Assembly: GCA_963739515.1 (NCBI GenBank) | Contig: CAVUAO010000003.1 | Span: 620,001-684,000, forward strand | DNA from: JBFYTX01 sp963739515 | GTDB taxonomy: Bacteria > Chloroflexota > Dehalococcoidia > Dehalococcoidales > RBG-16-60-22 | Reading direction: 5' to 3' | Length of the DNA: 64,000 nucleotides | Part shown: positions 9,470 through 18,495 of the stretch, piece by piece | Numbering within the stretch: the first letter of the stretch is position 1 | How the letters are laid out: each line of letters opens with the position of its first letter | Program-made: the position numbers and the translations under genes | The notes under the pieces: generated by a model | Database searches by the model: none | Told to the model about the DNA's origin: nothing | What the model saw: the letters and a program-made list of their open reading frames with translations, nothing else

Positions 9470-10804
9470 CTAATACCTCCCGTACTCTTTAGCGGCATCC
9501 ATCATGGCACGGAGGTTATCGGCATTTCCCTTGCTGATTCCGGCCGCTCCCGTCAGGATATACCCTCCGCCCTTACCGCAGGACTCGATGAGGCGGCGGC
9601 AGGCTTCCTTGACCATCGTAGGCGTGCTGGTGACCAGCAGCGAGGCCGGCACGTTGCCGGCGATACAGGATACATCCCCGAGGGTTTGCTTGGCTTTAGC
9701 CATATCCATGACCTCGAAGTACCAGACGACCGACGACCGGGGCATCTCTTTTATTATATCAAGTCGGGGTTCATAATTGCCCTCGGCGAAGGGCATGGGC
9801 ACCAGCCCTTCCTCAATCATGCCGAGCAGCACTTTCTTCAGAGTTGGCCAGTAAAAAGTTCCGAACTGTTTGGGGGACATGAACGACTTATCGCCCTTGT
9901 GGAGCGGCATCATAACGACCGGACTCAGCGACATGTCGGCGCCCTTGACCGCGGTCTTGATGACGATGGGGACCAGTCTCTCCATCGTCTCTAAAATTTT
10001 CTGCGGCTGGCGGTACATGTCCATGACGATGCCCTGCGTGCCCCGCAGGACATCGGAAAGGTTATCGAAAGGCGCGCCGGCCATCCCTCCGCCGAAGGAG
10101 CAAAATCCCTCCGCCAGCGCCTCGCGGGAGACTTCGCCGACGGCTTTGGCCCATTCGGCGATTTCTTCACCGGCTTCGAGGAGCGTCCGGAAGGCTTGCC
10201 GCACGTCCGGTCGGGAAAAAGACATCACCCACCCGAGGGGGTTAGTGAGGACAGTATTGAAAGGCGTTAAATATTGGAATGCCTCGAAGGCGGTCTCGGT
10301 GCGGGGCAGAAAGACCCTCAGCCAGTAGTCTGTGGGGTTCGCCATGAAATCGTCGTACTCCTCCGGCTTCATGTAGATGCCCTCGACAAACTGGTATATG
10401 GGGGCATTATCCGGGAGACCGTGGCCGGGCCACTTGTGCAGTTTGTGACCGATTTTTTCAATAACGCGGCCGGGGTAAACGAGACCGGGGCCCTGAAAGC
10501 TGTCCGGCTGAAAATCACGATTAAATTTCCGCCAGGCGTCGGCCAGCTTTTGATAATCGTACATGACCTCTTTGAGAGAATAGCCGGCATAGGTCGCCGG
10601 GAGATAGCCGGCCGGCAGAATCACCGGCACGCGATCCGGCTCTTCCAGCTTGATGACCTTAACGAACCGGGCCACCCGCTCCCGGTAAGCCTTTTTCACG
10701 GCCGGGCTATTGAACTTTACGCCGGGAGCCTCGAGCCATTTTTTAAAGCGCTCTTCCCGTCTCTCCTCCCAGGTCAGGTTTTTCCAGTTGGCAACGCCTT
10801 CCAC
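9470..10804 (-). CDS. UroD-family corrinoid methyltransferase, paralogue 5
   Basis: This 444-residue paralogue opens with NWKNLTWEERREERFKKW and carries MPLHKGDKSFMS, FAEGNYE, SCIAGNVPAS and CGKGGGYILTG. Only 9 nt separate it from paralogue 6, so the two are co-transcribed. Differences from its neighbours are spread through the barrel (for example a Phe-rich FCSFGGGMAGAPFD loop), which fits divergence in substrate binding while the corrinoid-facing and metal segments stay fixed. The substrate cannot be read from sequence. Confidence 0.85.
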   Translation of the reverse strand: MEGVANWKNLTWEERREERFKKWLEAPGVKFNSPAVKKAYRERVARFVKVIKLEEPDRVPVILPAGYLPATYAGYSLKEVMYDYQKLADAWRKFNRDFQPDSFQGPGLVYPGRVIEKIGHKLHKWPGHGLPDNAPIYQFVEGIYMKPEEYDDFMANPTDYWLRVFLPRTETAFEAFQYLTPFNTVLTNPLGWVMSFSRPDVRQAFRTLLEAGEEIAEWAKAVGEVSREALAEGFCSFGGGMAGAPFDNLSDVLRGTQGIVMDMYRQPQKILETMERLVPIVIKTAVKGADMSLSPVVMMPLHKGDKSFMSPKQFGTFYWPTLKKVLLGMIEEGLVPMPFAEGNYEPRLDIIKEMPRSSVVWYFEVMDMAKAKQTLGDVSCIAGNVPASLLVTSTPTMVKEACRRLIESCGKGGGYILTGAAGISKGNADNLRAMMDAAKEYGRY

Positions 10805-10812
10805 GATATCTC

Positions 10813-12147
10813 CTAATACTTCCCGTATTCCTTGGCGGCATTCATCATAGCGCGGATGTTCTCCGGTTTGGCCATATCGAAGGTCGAGCCGCCGCTCAGG
10901 ATATAGCCGCCGCCCGGGGCGCAGGTCTCGATGAGCCTGCGGCAGTATGCCTTCATCTCTTTAGTCGTCGCGGTATAAGCCACTGAAACAGGCACGTTGC
11001 CGGCGATACAGGCTACTTTGCCGACCGTCTTTTTCGCGTTGGCCATGTTCGTTTGGTCGAACATCCAGACGACGGCGGATTTGGGCATATCGGAAATATA
11101 GTCGAGGCGGCGATTATACGCGCCTTCAGCCACCGGGAAAGGCACCAGCCCCTCGTCGACCATCCCCATGAGGAGCCGACGGAAGGTGGGCCAGTAAAAG
11201 GTCTCGAACTGCTTATCGGACATGAAGGCGTCGTCGCCTTTATGCAGGGGCATCATGATGACGGGACAATCGGCACCGTCAGCCATGGCGACCGCCCCGG
11301 CCAGGAGCTGGGGCAGGACGAACTCCATCCCCTCGTGGATTTTATCCGGCTGGCGGTACATATCCATGACGATGCCGTGGGTGCCGCGGAGGCTATCGGC
11401 AAAGACATCGAACGGGGCGACCGCCAGGCCGCCGCGGAAGATAGGAAAGCCTTTCGCCTCAGCCGCCTCGGTGGTCTCCGCGGAAGCTTTCGCCCAGATG
11501 GGCGGGTATTTGCTGGCTTCGCGTATCGCTTTAAATAATTTTTGAAAACGGGGGTCGAGGCACATCATCATCAGTCCCTCGGGCAGGCCCTGGTAGGACG
11601 AAAACGCGGGCAGGTCTTGAAACGGCTCGAAGACGCCCATGGTGCGGGGCAATAGCTTGCGTAACTGGAAATCGAAGGGGTCTTTCATAAAGAGGTCGTA
11701 CTCGTCCGCCTGCATGTAAACGCCCTCGACGTACTGGTAGGAATGGGCGTTATCGGGCAGGCCGTGGCCGGGCCATTTCATCGTTTTAGCTTCCAGAATT
11801 TCATTGACCGGCGCCTGGAAGAACAGCGTGCCGTCAAACGTGTCCGAATCGTATTCATCGACGAACTTCAGCCAGACCTTTTTCATCAGCTCAGGGTCGT
11901 ACATGACTTTCTTTAGGGGAACGCCGGCGTTCCAGGCGGGGAACCAGCCGGTGGGGACCATGCAGGGGACGCGGTCGGGGATTTCCATCTTGGTCGCTTT
12001 GGCAAGTCGCGTTGCGCGGGCTTTATAGCCTTTCTCCGCTTCTTTACTGACGAATTTAACGTCGCCGGGGTTTATCCACTTGTCCAGGCGCAGGTCGCGT
12101 TTCTGCCGCCAGGTAAGTTGCGACCAGTTGTCCGGTCGTTGAAACAT
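10813..12147 (-). CDS. UroD-family corrinoid methyltransferase, paralogue 4
   Basis: I choose the ATG at 12147 (444 residues) because GGAGG lies 7 nt upstream; an 8-residue longer form has no ribosome site. The N-terminus is MFQRPDNWSQLTWRQKRD. Key segments are MPLHKGDDAFMS, VAEGAYNRR, ACIAGNVPVS and CAPGGGYILSGGS. It ends 8 nt before paralogue 5. It shares the family N-terminal domain and the HKG variant of the zinc motif. Role as for the other paralogues: probable substrate-specific methyl transfer to the shared corrinoid protein. Confidence 0.85.
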   Translation of the reverse strand: MFQRPDNWSQLTWRQKRDLRLDKWINPGDVKFVSKEAEKGYKARATRLAKATKMEIPDRVPCMVPTGWFPAWNAGVPLKKVMYDPELMKKVWLKFVDEYDSDTFDGTLFFQAPVNEILEAKTMKWPGHGLPDNAHSYQYVEGVYMQADEYDLFMKDPFDFQLRKLLPRTMGVFEPFQDLPAFSSYQGLPEGLMMMCLDPRFQKLFKAIREASKYPPIWAKASAETTEAAEAKGFPIFRGGLAVAPFDVFADSLRGTHGIVMDMYRQPDKIHEGMEFVLPQLLAGAVAMADGADCPVIMMPLHKGDDAFMSDKQFETFYWPTFRRLLMGMVDEGLVPFPVAEGAYNRRLDYISDMPKSAVVWMFDQTNMANAKKTVGKVACIAGNVPVSVAYTATTKEMKAYCRRLIETCAPGGGYILSGGSTFDMAKPENIRAMMNAAKEYGKY

Positions 12148-12171
12148 CCGTGTCCTCCAGACAAAATTCAA

Positions 12172-12255
12172 AAACCAAATCTGTTTTTTGTCTTCAGTTA
12201 TTTTTTATTTTTGATTTGTGTTTTTGATTTTTGAGATTTGATTTTTGATTTAGCC
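12172..12255. repeat. AT-rich AAATCAAAAATCAAA intergenic repeat, copy 1
   Basis: This gap shares blocks such as CAAATCTGTTTTT and GTGTTTTTGATTTTTGA with 15075-15188, another gap in the same operon. It runs into the 3' end of paralogue 3 and supplies that protein's odd lysine-rich tail. Confidence 0.65.
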
Positions 12256-13593
12256 TTATAGGTGCCGTATTCCTTGGCGGCATCCATCATGGCTTTGAGG
12301 TTTTCTATCTTGCCGTTATCGATGCTGGCTCCCCCGGCCAGGATAAAGCCGCCGCCGGGGGCGCAGTCTTCGATGAGCTTCTTGCAGTAGTCTTTCACCT
12401 GCGGCACGGTGCCCTTGATGACGATGGAGGTCGGCACGTTGCCGGCGATGCAGCAAATGCCCCCGAGGATGCGCTTGGCTTCCTTCATATCGGTCTGGTC
12501 GAAGTACCAGACCACGCCGCTCGGGCGGTGTATCCGTAATCTGCTTGAGACGTTTGGTATAGCGCCCCTCGGCGAAGGGCATCGGCACCAGTCCTTCGTT
12601 AATCATCGCCAGGAAGAGGCGGCGCAGGGTGGGCCAGTAAAACTCCGCGAACTGCTTATCGGACATGAAGGCGTCATCGCCCTTATGCAGAGGCATCATG
12701 CAGATGGGGCTGGCGGACATGGGGAAGTTTTTGATATTCGTCTCAATTGCCCACTTTAAATAGCATTCCATCGCTTCGTGCAACTTTTTGGGCTGGCGGA
12801 ACATGTCCCTGGCGATGCCCTGCGTGCCGCGCAAGGCATCGGCAAAATGGTCGAAGGGCGCGCCGGCCATCACGCCGCCGCCCCACAGCGAAGGATAGCC
12901 GCGCTCTTTAATGTACTGGTTAATTTCTAAATTGGAATCCATCCAGGTTTTCTGCTCTTCCGTCAGGCTCATGAGGGTCTCGAAAGTCCGGCGGATATCC
13001 GGGTCAGCCAGCGCGGTAATCCAGAAATTGCCCATGATTGCGCTGAAGGGCGGCAATTTTTTAAACGACTCGAAGATGGGGGTGGTGCGGGGCATCATGA
13101 TCCGGAGATTATAATCGGTCGGGTCCATCATGTATCTATCATATTCATCCGCCATCATATACTCGCCTTCGACGAACTGGTTCATCGTGGCGGTGACGGG
13201 CAGCCCCAGTCCGGGCAACTTGGTCTGTTTAGAGCGGACAACTTCCGAGATTCTTCCGGACGGCACAAAGGAAGGCCCGCTGAAGGTATCCATGTCCCCG
13301 AACGTCTTGATGAATTTTTTCCAAATCTCGTGGCCCTTCTTATAATCGTACATCAGGGCATGGAAGCTCGAGCCTCCCCAGTATGCCGGGAAATTGCCCG
13401 TAGGCAGCATCACCGGAACGCGGTCGGGCTCCTCCAGCTTGATGGCTTTGATGAACCGCGTCACCCTCTGCTTGTAGAGCTTTTCTGCCCCTTTATCGAC
13501 GAACTTTACATCCGGCGGATTGAGCCACCGCTTAAAGCGCTCCTCGCGTTTTTCCTGCCAGGTCAAATCTTCCCATTTTTTCGTCGCGGCCAT
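12198..13593 (-). pseudogene. UroD-family corrinoid methyltransferase, paralogue 3 (single-base frameshift)
   Basis: The protein runs in one frame from 13593 (MAATKKWEDLTWQEKREERF) to about ITDTPP and continues in another frame as VVWYFDQTDMKEAKRI to 12198. The join lies at 12520-12528, where one extra base in the CCGCCCG stretch would explain the break. Both halves keep family motifs: MPLHKGDDAFMS and FAEGRYTKR before it, CCIAGNVPTS and CAPGGGFILAGG after it. The C-terminus carries an unusual tail (KAKSKIKSQKSKTQIKNKK) translated from the intergenic repeat rather than ending at the family's GxY terminus. It may be a recent pseudogene or a sequence error; the rest is well preserved. Confidence 0.82.
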
Positions 13594-13737
13594 TTTAATA
13601 TTCCCCCTTTATAAAAATACTAATAACCAGTATACTAACACCAAATAAATCCCAATATTCAATGGACAATGACCAAACACGCAGGTATTGAATTTGATTA
13701 TTGTCTGGTTATTGTATCTCGTATCCTGGCTATTTCT

Positions 13738-15066
13738 TTAGTAATAGCCGTATTCTTCGGCGGCATCGATAACGGCGTGCAAATTTGCCGGTTTGCACTT
13801 ATCGACGCTGGAGCCCAGTGAAAGGATATAGCCGCCGCCTTGGCCGCACTCCTCGATAAGCTTTTTGCAATAGTCCTTGATTTGCTTGGCGGTATGCGTG
13901 TAGAGCTGGGCGGCGGTAACATTGCCGCCGATGCAGGCGACGTTGCCGAGTATCTTCTTGGCCTTGAAAATGTCCGTCTTTTCAAAAGTCCACATGACCG
14001 AAGACCGGGGGAGGTCGGTCAGATATTCCAGACGCGTGTTGTAGCTGCCGTCCACGATAGGCGCGGGGACACAGCCTTCGTTGACCAGCCCTAAAAGCAG
14101 CTGGCGGTAAGACGGCCAGTAAAATTTCTCGAACTGCTTTAAGCCCATGAAAGAGTCGTCGCCTTTATGCATGGGGATGAAAATAAACGGACTGCGCGCC
14201 AGGCTGGCCATGCCGACGGCGGACTCGATGCTTTGTTTGGTGATTACTTCCAGAGTTTCCAGCAGTTTCTCCGGCTGCCGGTACATGTCCATGACGGAGC
14301 CGCGGGTGCCGCGGAGCATGTCCGCCACCGTATCGAAAGGCGCCAGCGCCATGCCGCCGGTCATCGGGGGGAAACCCATTTCCAGTGATATCATGGCGCA
14401 TTCCATGTTGATTTTATTCTGGCGGGCGTTTTCCTGGCTGGCTTTCCAGACGGCTTTAAAAAATTTCTGGAAGGCGGGGTCCTGGCACATCGCCATGAGC
14501 CGCATCGGCAGCCCCTGATAGCTGGCAAACGACGGCACGTTGGCGAAAGGCTCGAAGATGCCGTAGGCGCGGGGCAGGAAACGCCGCAGGCCGAAATCGA
14601 ACTGGTCTTTCAGGAAAAGGTCGTACTCATCCGCCTTCATATATTCGTCTTCGACGAAGTTGTGGAGAGAAGCATCGGCCGGAAGGCCGTGCCCGGGCCA
14701 TTTCTGTGTCCTGAGGTCTAGGGCTTCGTTGACTCTGCCGGACATGATGCCCGGGGCATCGGCGTTATCGATATCGTAATCGCTGAGGAATTTCCGCCAG
14801 GCCGGGACGATTTTCTCCGGTTCATTCAGCACTTGATAGAGGGTAAGCCCGGCATTATACGCCACGATGGACCCGCCGGGGATATGGACGGGGACGCGGT
14901 CCGGTATTTCCATTTTCACGGCTTTCATTATCCGCGTGGCTTTGGCCTTATATCTCTTTTTAGCCTCGGCGGATATCTTTAAATCGGAAGTGTCGAGCCA
15001 TTTCTTGAACCGGTGCTCCCGCTTTCCCTGCCAGGTCATCTCGGACCAATTCTCGGCGCTTCCCAT
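13738..15066 (-). CDS. UroD-family corrinoid methyltransferase, paralogue 2
   Basis: This 442-residue protein begins MGSAENWSEMTWQGKREHRF after GGAGAATCTC. Its motif segments vary most in the set: IPMHKGDDSFMGLKQ rather than MPLHKGD, VDGSYNTR in place of the acidic AEG, CIGGNVTAA and CGQGGGYILSLGS. The Glu-to-Asp change at the acidic position and the altered loop after the Cys suggest a different substrate. The gap of 144 nt to paralogue 3 is the longest in the cluster but holds no terminator I can see. Confidence 0.83.
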   Translation of the reverse strand: MGSAENWSEMTWQGKREHRFKKWLDTSDLKISAEAKKRYKAKATRIMKAVKMEIPDRVPVHIPGGSIVAYNAGLTLYQVLNEPEKIVPAWRKFLSDYDIDNADAPGIMSGRVNEALDLRTQKWPGHGLPADASLHNFVEDEYMKADEYDLFLKDQFDFGLRRFLPRAYGIFEPFANVPSFASYQGLPMRLMAMCQDPAFQKFFKAVWKASQENARQNKINMECAMISLEMGFPPMTGGMALAPFDTVADMLRGTRGSVMDMYRQPEKLLETLEVITKQSIESAVGMASLARSPFIFIPMHKGDDSFMGLKQFEKFYWPSYRQLLLGLVNEGCVPAPIVDGSYNTRLEYLTDLPRSSVMWTFEKTDIFKAKKILGNVACIGGNVTAAQLYTHTAKQIKDYCKKLIEECGQGGGYILSLGSSVDKCKPANLHAVIDAAEEYGYY

Positions 15067-15074
15067 GAGAGATT

Positions 15075-15188
15075 CTCCTTATTAAAACTCAAAAATCAAA
15101 AATCAAATCTCAAAGACACAGGCAATAAATCAAATCTGTTTTTATCTTTAAGACGTGTTTTTGATTTTTGATATTCGAAATTTGAACT
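15075..15188. repeat. AT-rich AAATCAAAAATCAAA intergenic repeat, copy 2
   Basis: It carries tandem AAAATCAAA units and the same CAAATCTGTTTTT and GTGTTTTTGATTTTTGA blocks as 12172-12255, and separates paralogues 1 and 2. Confidence 0.65.
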
Positions 15189-16515
15189 AATATTTTCCGT
15201 ATTCTCTGACCGCCGCCATCATCGCCCGGAGATTTTCCGGATTGCCCTCGTCGACGTTAGCGCCGCCGGCCAGGACATAGCCGCCGCCTTGGCCGCAGCC
15301 CTCGATGAGCTTGCGGCAATGCTCTTTGACCTGCTGCGGCGTCCCGGTCATAATCAGCGAGGTAGGCACGTTGCCGATAATGCAGCACCGGTCGCCGATT
15401 TTTTTCTTGGCTTCGAAGATATCCGTCTGGTCGAAGTACCAAGCGACCGAGCCTTTGGGGAAATCCCCGATGATGTCGAGTCGCTTATTGTAGCTGCCCT
15501 CGGCGAAGAGGATGGGGAAGACGCCCTCGTTGACCAGCGCCATGACCACTTTATAAAAGGTAGGCCAGTAAAAGGTCTCATACTGCTTCACGGACATAAA
15601 GCTGTCCGCGCCTTTATGCAGGGGCATGATGATGATGGGGGCGGCGGCATTCGCCACCGACGATAGCGCCGCTTCGATGTGGATAGGGGCTATCTTTTCC
15701 ATGGCTTCATGAACTTTTTGCGGGCGCTGGAACATGTCCATCATTATCCCCTGAGTGCCGCGCAGAGTATCGCCGAGCGTATCGAACGGGGCTTTTGCCA
15801 GGCCGCTCATGACGCCCGGGAACCCGGCCGCCAGCGCCTCCCCGGCCACTTCGCCTACGGCGGCGATCCACCGCAGGCTTTCCGACCCGGCTTTCAATAG
15901 CGCGGTAAAACCTGCCTGCACTTCCGGGTTGCCGAAGGGCAGGAAGGACTGAATGGCGATTTCCTCAAAGCCCGTCCAAGGCGGGAGCTGGGTGAAACCT
16001 TTAAAAGCCCCGAAGATGCGCGGCATGTACTTGCGGAGCCAGAAATCGGAGGGGTCCCTGATCAGGGCATCGTACTCGTCTGGTTTCATCCATTCGCCTT
16101 CCACCGCCTGGTAGGAAAGCGTGGTCTTGGCGAGCCCATGACCCGGCCACTTGTACAGCTTGTAGTCGACCGCTTCCAGTGCCCGGCCGGGCGGTACGAG
16201 GGCGGGGGGAACGTAGGTATCCCCATCAAAGTCGTGGAGCATCTTGCGCCAGGCGCGCTTCATCTCATCATAGTCATACATGACCGTGCCGAGGTTGGTG
16301 CCGGCGTAGTTAGCGGCGTAAAAGCCGGTGGGCAGGATGCAGGGCACCCTGTCCGGCTCTTGCAGGGAAAATGCCTTGGTGAACCTGGTGACTCTCTCTT
16401 TATAGAGTTTCTCAGCTTGAGGACTGGCAAAGGTCACGCCCGGAGGAGAGAGCCACCGCCGGAAGCGTTCTGCCCGCTTTTCATCCGGTGATAACTCCGC
16501 CCACGCTTTGGCCAT
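15187..16515 (-). CDS. UroD-family corrinoid methyltransferase, paralogue 1
   Basis: I place the start at the ATG at 16515 (442 residues, MAKAWAELSPDEKRAERFRRW), one base after the corrinoid gene's stop; the longer frame overlaps that gene and adds 22 unconserved residues. Family segments are MPLHKGADSFMS, FAEGSYNKR, CCIIGNVPTS and CGQGGGYVLAGG. The near-zero spacing to the corrinoid gene suggests translational coupling, so this may be the founding partner of the corrinoid protein and the others later duplicates; that order is inference. Confidence 0.85.
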   Translation of the reverse strand: MAKAWAELSPDEKRAERFRRWLSPPGVTFASPQAEKLYKERVTRFTKAFSLQEPDRVPCILPTGFYAANYAGTNLGTVMYDYDEMKRAWRKMLHDFDGDTYVPPALVPPGRALEAVDYKLYKWPGHGLAKTTLSYQAVEGEWMKPDEYDALIRDPSDFWLRKYMPRIFGAFKGFTQLPPWTGFEEIAIQSFLPFGNPEVQAGFTALLKAGSESLRWIAAVGEVAGEALAAGFPGVMSGLAKAPFDTLGDTLRGTQGIMMDMFQRPQKVHEAMEKIAPIHIEAALSSVANAAAPIIIMPLHKGADSFMSVKQYETFYWPTFYKVVMALVNEGVFPILFAEGSYNKRLDIIGDFPKGSVAWYFDQTDIFEAKKKIGDRCCIIGNVPTSLIMTGTPQQVKEHCRKLIEGCGQGGGYVLAGGANVDEGNPENLRAMMAAVREYGKY

Positions 16516-16516
16516 A

Positions 16517-17152
16517 TTACTTGACACCAATCCACTGCTTGGACAGTGTGACCGCCGCCATGGCGTCCTTGCCGTAGGCATCTGCCTTAGCGTACTTCCT
16601 CACCTCGTCGTCCATCTGTCCGCCGCCGATCATAATCTTGAGATTCTTTCTCAGGCCGGCCTTTTCCAGCGCCTCGACGGTCTCTTTCATAGCATCGAAG
16701 GCGGGGGTAAGGAATCCACTCAGACCGAGTACCGGTGCCTTGGTATCCTGGATGGCTTTAACGAACTTTTCTTTGGGGACATCGACGCCGAGGTTGGTGA
16801 CCTCAAAGCCGTTGACATCCAGCATGAAATCGACGATATTAAGACCGATATCGTGAATGTCACCGGCCACGGTGCCGATGACGACTTTGCCGAGCTTCTT
16901 GGCTTTGGCGGAGGATTCTTTGAGGTGGGGGGTCACCAGGGCCATGACCTCTTTGAGAAGCTCACCGGAGAATACGAGTTCCGGCAGGAAATATTCGCCG
17001 CCGGCGAAACGCTTGCCGACGATTGCCATGGCCTTCGTATTGTCCGCCAGGATTTTCTGCGGGTCTTCTCCAGCGGCCAGTCTCTTCTTGACCAGCTTGA
17101 GTACCTCTTCCTCCTTGAGGTCCGCCATCAAGTTTACGAAATCTTCAGACAT
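16517..17152 (-). CDS. Corrinoid (cobalamin-binding) methyl-carrier protein, MtaC/MtvC/MtoC type
   Basis: A 211-residue protein with an N-terminal helical cap (about 1-85) and a Rossmann-like B12 domain. The cobalt-ligand motif DxHxxG is seen as D98, H100 and G103 in GDIHDIGLNI, followed by the lower-ligand pocket (LSGFLTPAF) and the nucleotide-tail GGG motif (MIGGGQ). It carries the methyl group between the UroD-family enzymes and the folate methyltransferase. It is the first gene of the minus-strand operon, behind a strong promoter and AGGAGG. No reductive activase (RACo/MtvD) gene occurs in the window, so the Co(II) repair enzyme must be elsewhere. Confidence 0.93.
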   Translation of the reverse strand: MSEDFVNLMADLKEEEVLKLVKKRLAAGEDPQKILADNTKAMAIVGKRFAGGEYFLPELVFSGELLKEVMALVTPHLKESSAKAKKLGKVVIGTVAGDIHDIGLNIVDFMLDVNGFEVTNLGVDVPKEKFVKAIQDTKAPVLGLSGFLTPAFDAMKETVEALEKAGLRKNLKIMIGGGQMDDEVRKYAKADAYGKDAMAAVTLSKQWIGVK

Positions 17153-17239
17153 ACCTTATTCCTCCTTAATTTATTATGGTACTTCTGAGAATACAGCGGG
17201 GTGAGCTTTTGAGGCTGTCAGCCCCACCTGTCGTTAGGC

Positions 17240-17268
17240 AGTATAGCAATGCCTAAAATAAAAGTCAA
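17240..17268 (-). promoter_or_regulatory. Sigma70-type promoter of the corrinoid methyltransferase operon
   Basis: TTGACT (17263-17268), a 17-nt spacer and TATACT (17240-17245) give a leader of roughly 80 nt before the corrinoid gene. The leader contains a GC-rich segment able to fold, but I recognise no riboswitch family. Confidence 0.7.
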
Positions 17269-17327
17269 CTTTTTATTACCCTCTAAACGGGTAAGGCAAC
17301 GGCACCTCGCTATTTCCTTTTATTTTC

Positions 17328-17356
17328 TTTACAACACCGGTCTTTTAGGCTAAAAT
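17328..17356 (+). promoter_or_regulatory. Sigma70-type promoter of tRNA-Gly
   Basis: TTTACA (17328-17333), a 17-nt spacer and TAAAAT (17351-17356) end 10 nt before the mature tRNA. Confidence 0.7.
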
Positions 17357-17366
17357 TACGCTTGAG

Positions 17367-17441
17367 GCGGGTGTAACTCAGTGGTAGAGTGTTTGCTTCC
17401 CAAGCAAAAGGTCGCGAGTTCGAATCTCGTCACCCGCTCCA
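17367..17441 (+). tRNA. tRNA-Gly (CCC)
   Basis: The 75-nt cloverleaf has acceptor arms GCGGGTG and CACCCGC, anticodon loop TTCCCAA (anticodon CCC) within a TTTGC/GCAAA stem, a TTC arm of GAGTTCGAATCTC and an encoded CCA. Confidence 0.93.
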
Positions 17442-17464
17442 GGAAAATCTCCCCATTTTCTGCT

Positions 17465-17493
17465 TTGACAAGCCACATTACGTAATATAGAAT
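17465..17493 (+). promoter_or_regulatory. Leaderless promoter of the GT2 gene
   Basis: TTGACA (17465-17470), a 17-nt spacer and TAGAAT (17488-17493) end 6 nt before the ATG at 17500. No ribosome site is present, so the transcript probably starts at the ATG. Confidence 0.65.
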
Positions 17494-17499
17494 TGACTC

Positions 17500-18390
17500 A
17501 TGAGTCAACCCGCCCGAGGTAAGATTATCGTCGGCATGCCGGCCTATAACGAAGCCAGATATCTCGGCTCCGTCATTCTGCGTTCAAAACAGTACGCCGA
17601 CGAAGTGATTATCGTCGACGACGGCAGCACCGACCAGACTGCCAGCGTCGCCCGGCTGGCCGGCGCCACGGTGGTCAAGCACGAGCACAACCGGGGTTAC
17701 GGCAGCTCGATACGGACCATGCTGAACGAGGTAAAAAAACGGGACGCCGATATCCTGGTGGTGCTGGACGCGGATTCCCAGCATAATCCCGATGAAATAC
17801 CCCGTCTTGTGCAGGGCGTTAACGATGGGGCGGACATCGTCATCGGTTCGCGGGAAATGCAGGAAAACAAAATCGCCGGCTACCGCCGCCTGGGGCAGAA
17901 ATTCCTTTCCCGTATGACCAATATCGCCTCGCGGAAAAGGCTCACCGATACCGAGTCCGGTTTCCGGGCGTATTCCAAAAAAGCCATCGCCACGCTGGAG
18001 CTCAAGGAGACCGGGATGGCGATATCATCGGAGATTATCTCGGAAGCGGCTTCCCGCGACTTAAAAATAGTCGAAGTCCCCATTTCCGTAGCTTACAACA
18101 GGGACGGCTCGACGCTGAACCCGGTGAGGCACGGCATAGGGGTCTTCAACCGTATATTAGTGATGATTTCCGAGAGGCGCCCACTATTATTCTTCAGCAT
18201 TTTCGGGGGCATTTTCCTGGCCGCCGGGCTGGCCACCGGCATCATGGTCCTCCAAATTTACTATTTCGGCTCCACTCTTTTTGCCACCGGTCTTGCCCTT
18301 GTTTCGATACTATTCATCACTATCGGCATGTTGTCCTTATTCACCGGGATACTGCTGAACGTGGTATCAAAACGGCTCAATAATCGATAG
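17500..18390 (+). CDS. Family 2 glycosyltransferase with C-terminal membrane anchor
   Basis: A 296-residue protein of the DPM1/polyprenyl-phosphate glycosyltransferase group. The GT-A fold is visible: VGMPAYNEA near the N-terminus, the nucleotide-sugar DDGS at 40-43, and the metal-binding DAD at 90-92. DTESGFRAYS matches the acceptor region of this group. Two hydrophobic spans (about 227-252 and 257-285) anchor it in the cytoplasmic membrane. It likely moves a sugar from a nucleotide donor to a lipid carrier for surface glycans. It stands alone between tRNA-Gly and a terminator. Confidence 0.85.
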   Translation: MSQPARGKIIVGMPAYNEARYLGSVILRSKQYADEVIIVDDGSTDQTASVARLAGATVVKHEHNRGYGSSIRTMLNEVKKRDADILVVLDADSQHNPDEIPRLVQGVNDGADIVIGSREMQENKIAGYRRLGQKFLSRMTNIASRKRLTDTESGFRAYSKKAIATLELKETGMAISSEIISEAASRDLKIVEVPISVAYNRDGSTLNPVRHGIGVFNRILVMISERRPLLFFSIFGGIFLAAGLATGIMVLQIYYFGSTLFATGLALVSILFITIGMLSLFTGILLNVVSKRLNNR

Positions 18391-18430
18391 CAACCTCTGA
18401 AAACGTCCTTAACCACAAGTCCATACAAAA

Positions 18431-18471
18431 GTTGCTCCAGCTTGAGCTTGGCGATGCTCAGCTGGAGCAAC
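18431..18471. terminator. Long hairpin between convergent genes
   Basis: GTTGCTCCAGCTTGAGC pairs almost perfectly with GCTCAGCTGGAGCAAC (one bulged base). It lies between the convergent GT2 and surface-protein genes and probably ends transcription both ways, although the T runs are short. Confidence 0.65.
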
Positions 18472-18495
18472 CTGTTTATCCTATTACTTTATCGG

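Noticed and set aside
8123..16515. Heme biosynthesis UroD genes
   Set aside because: Six long copies with a corrinoid protein and a folate methyltransferase make the corrinoid methyl-transfer role far more likely; no other heme genes are here.
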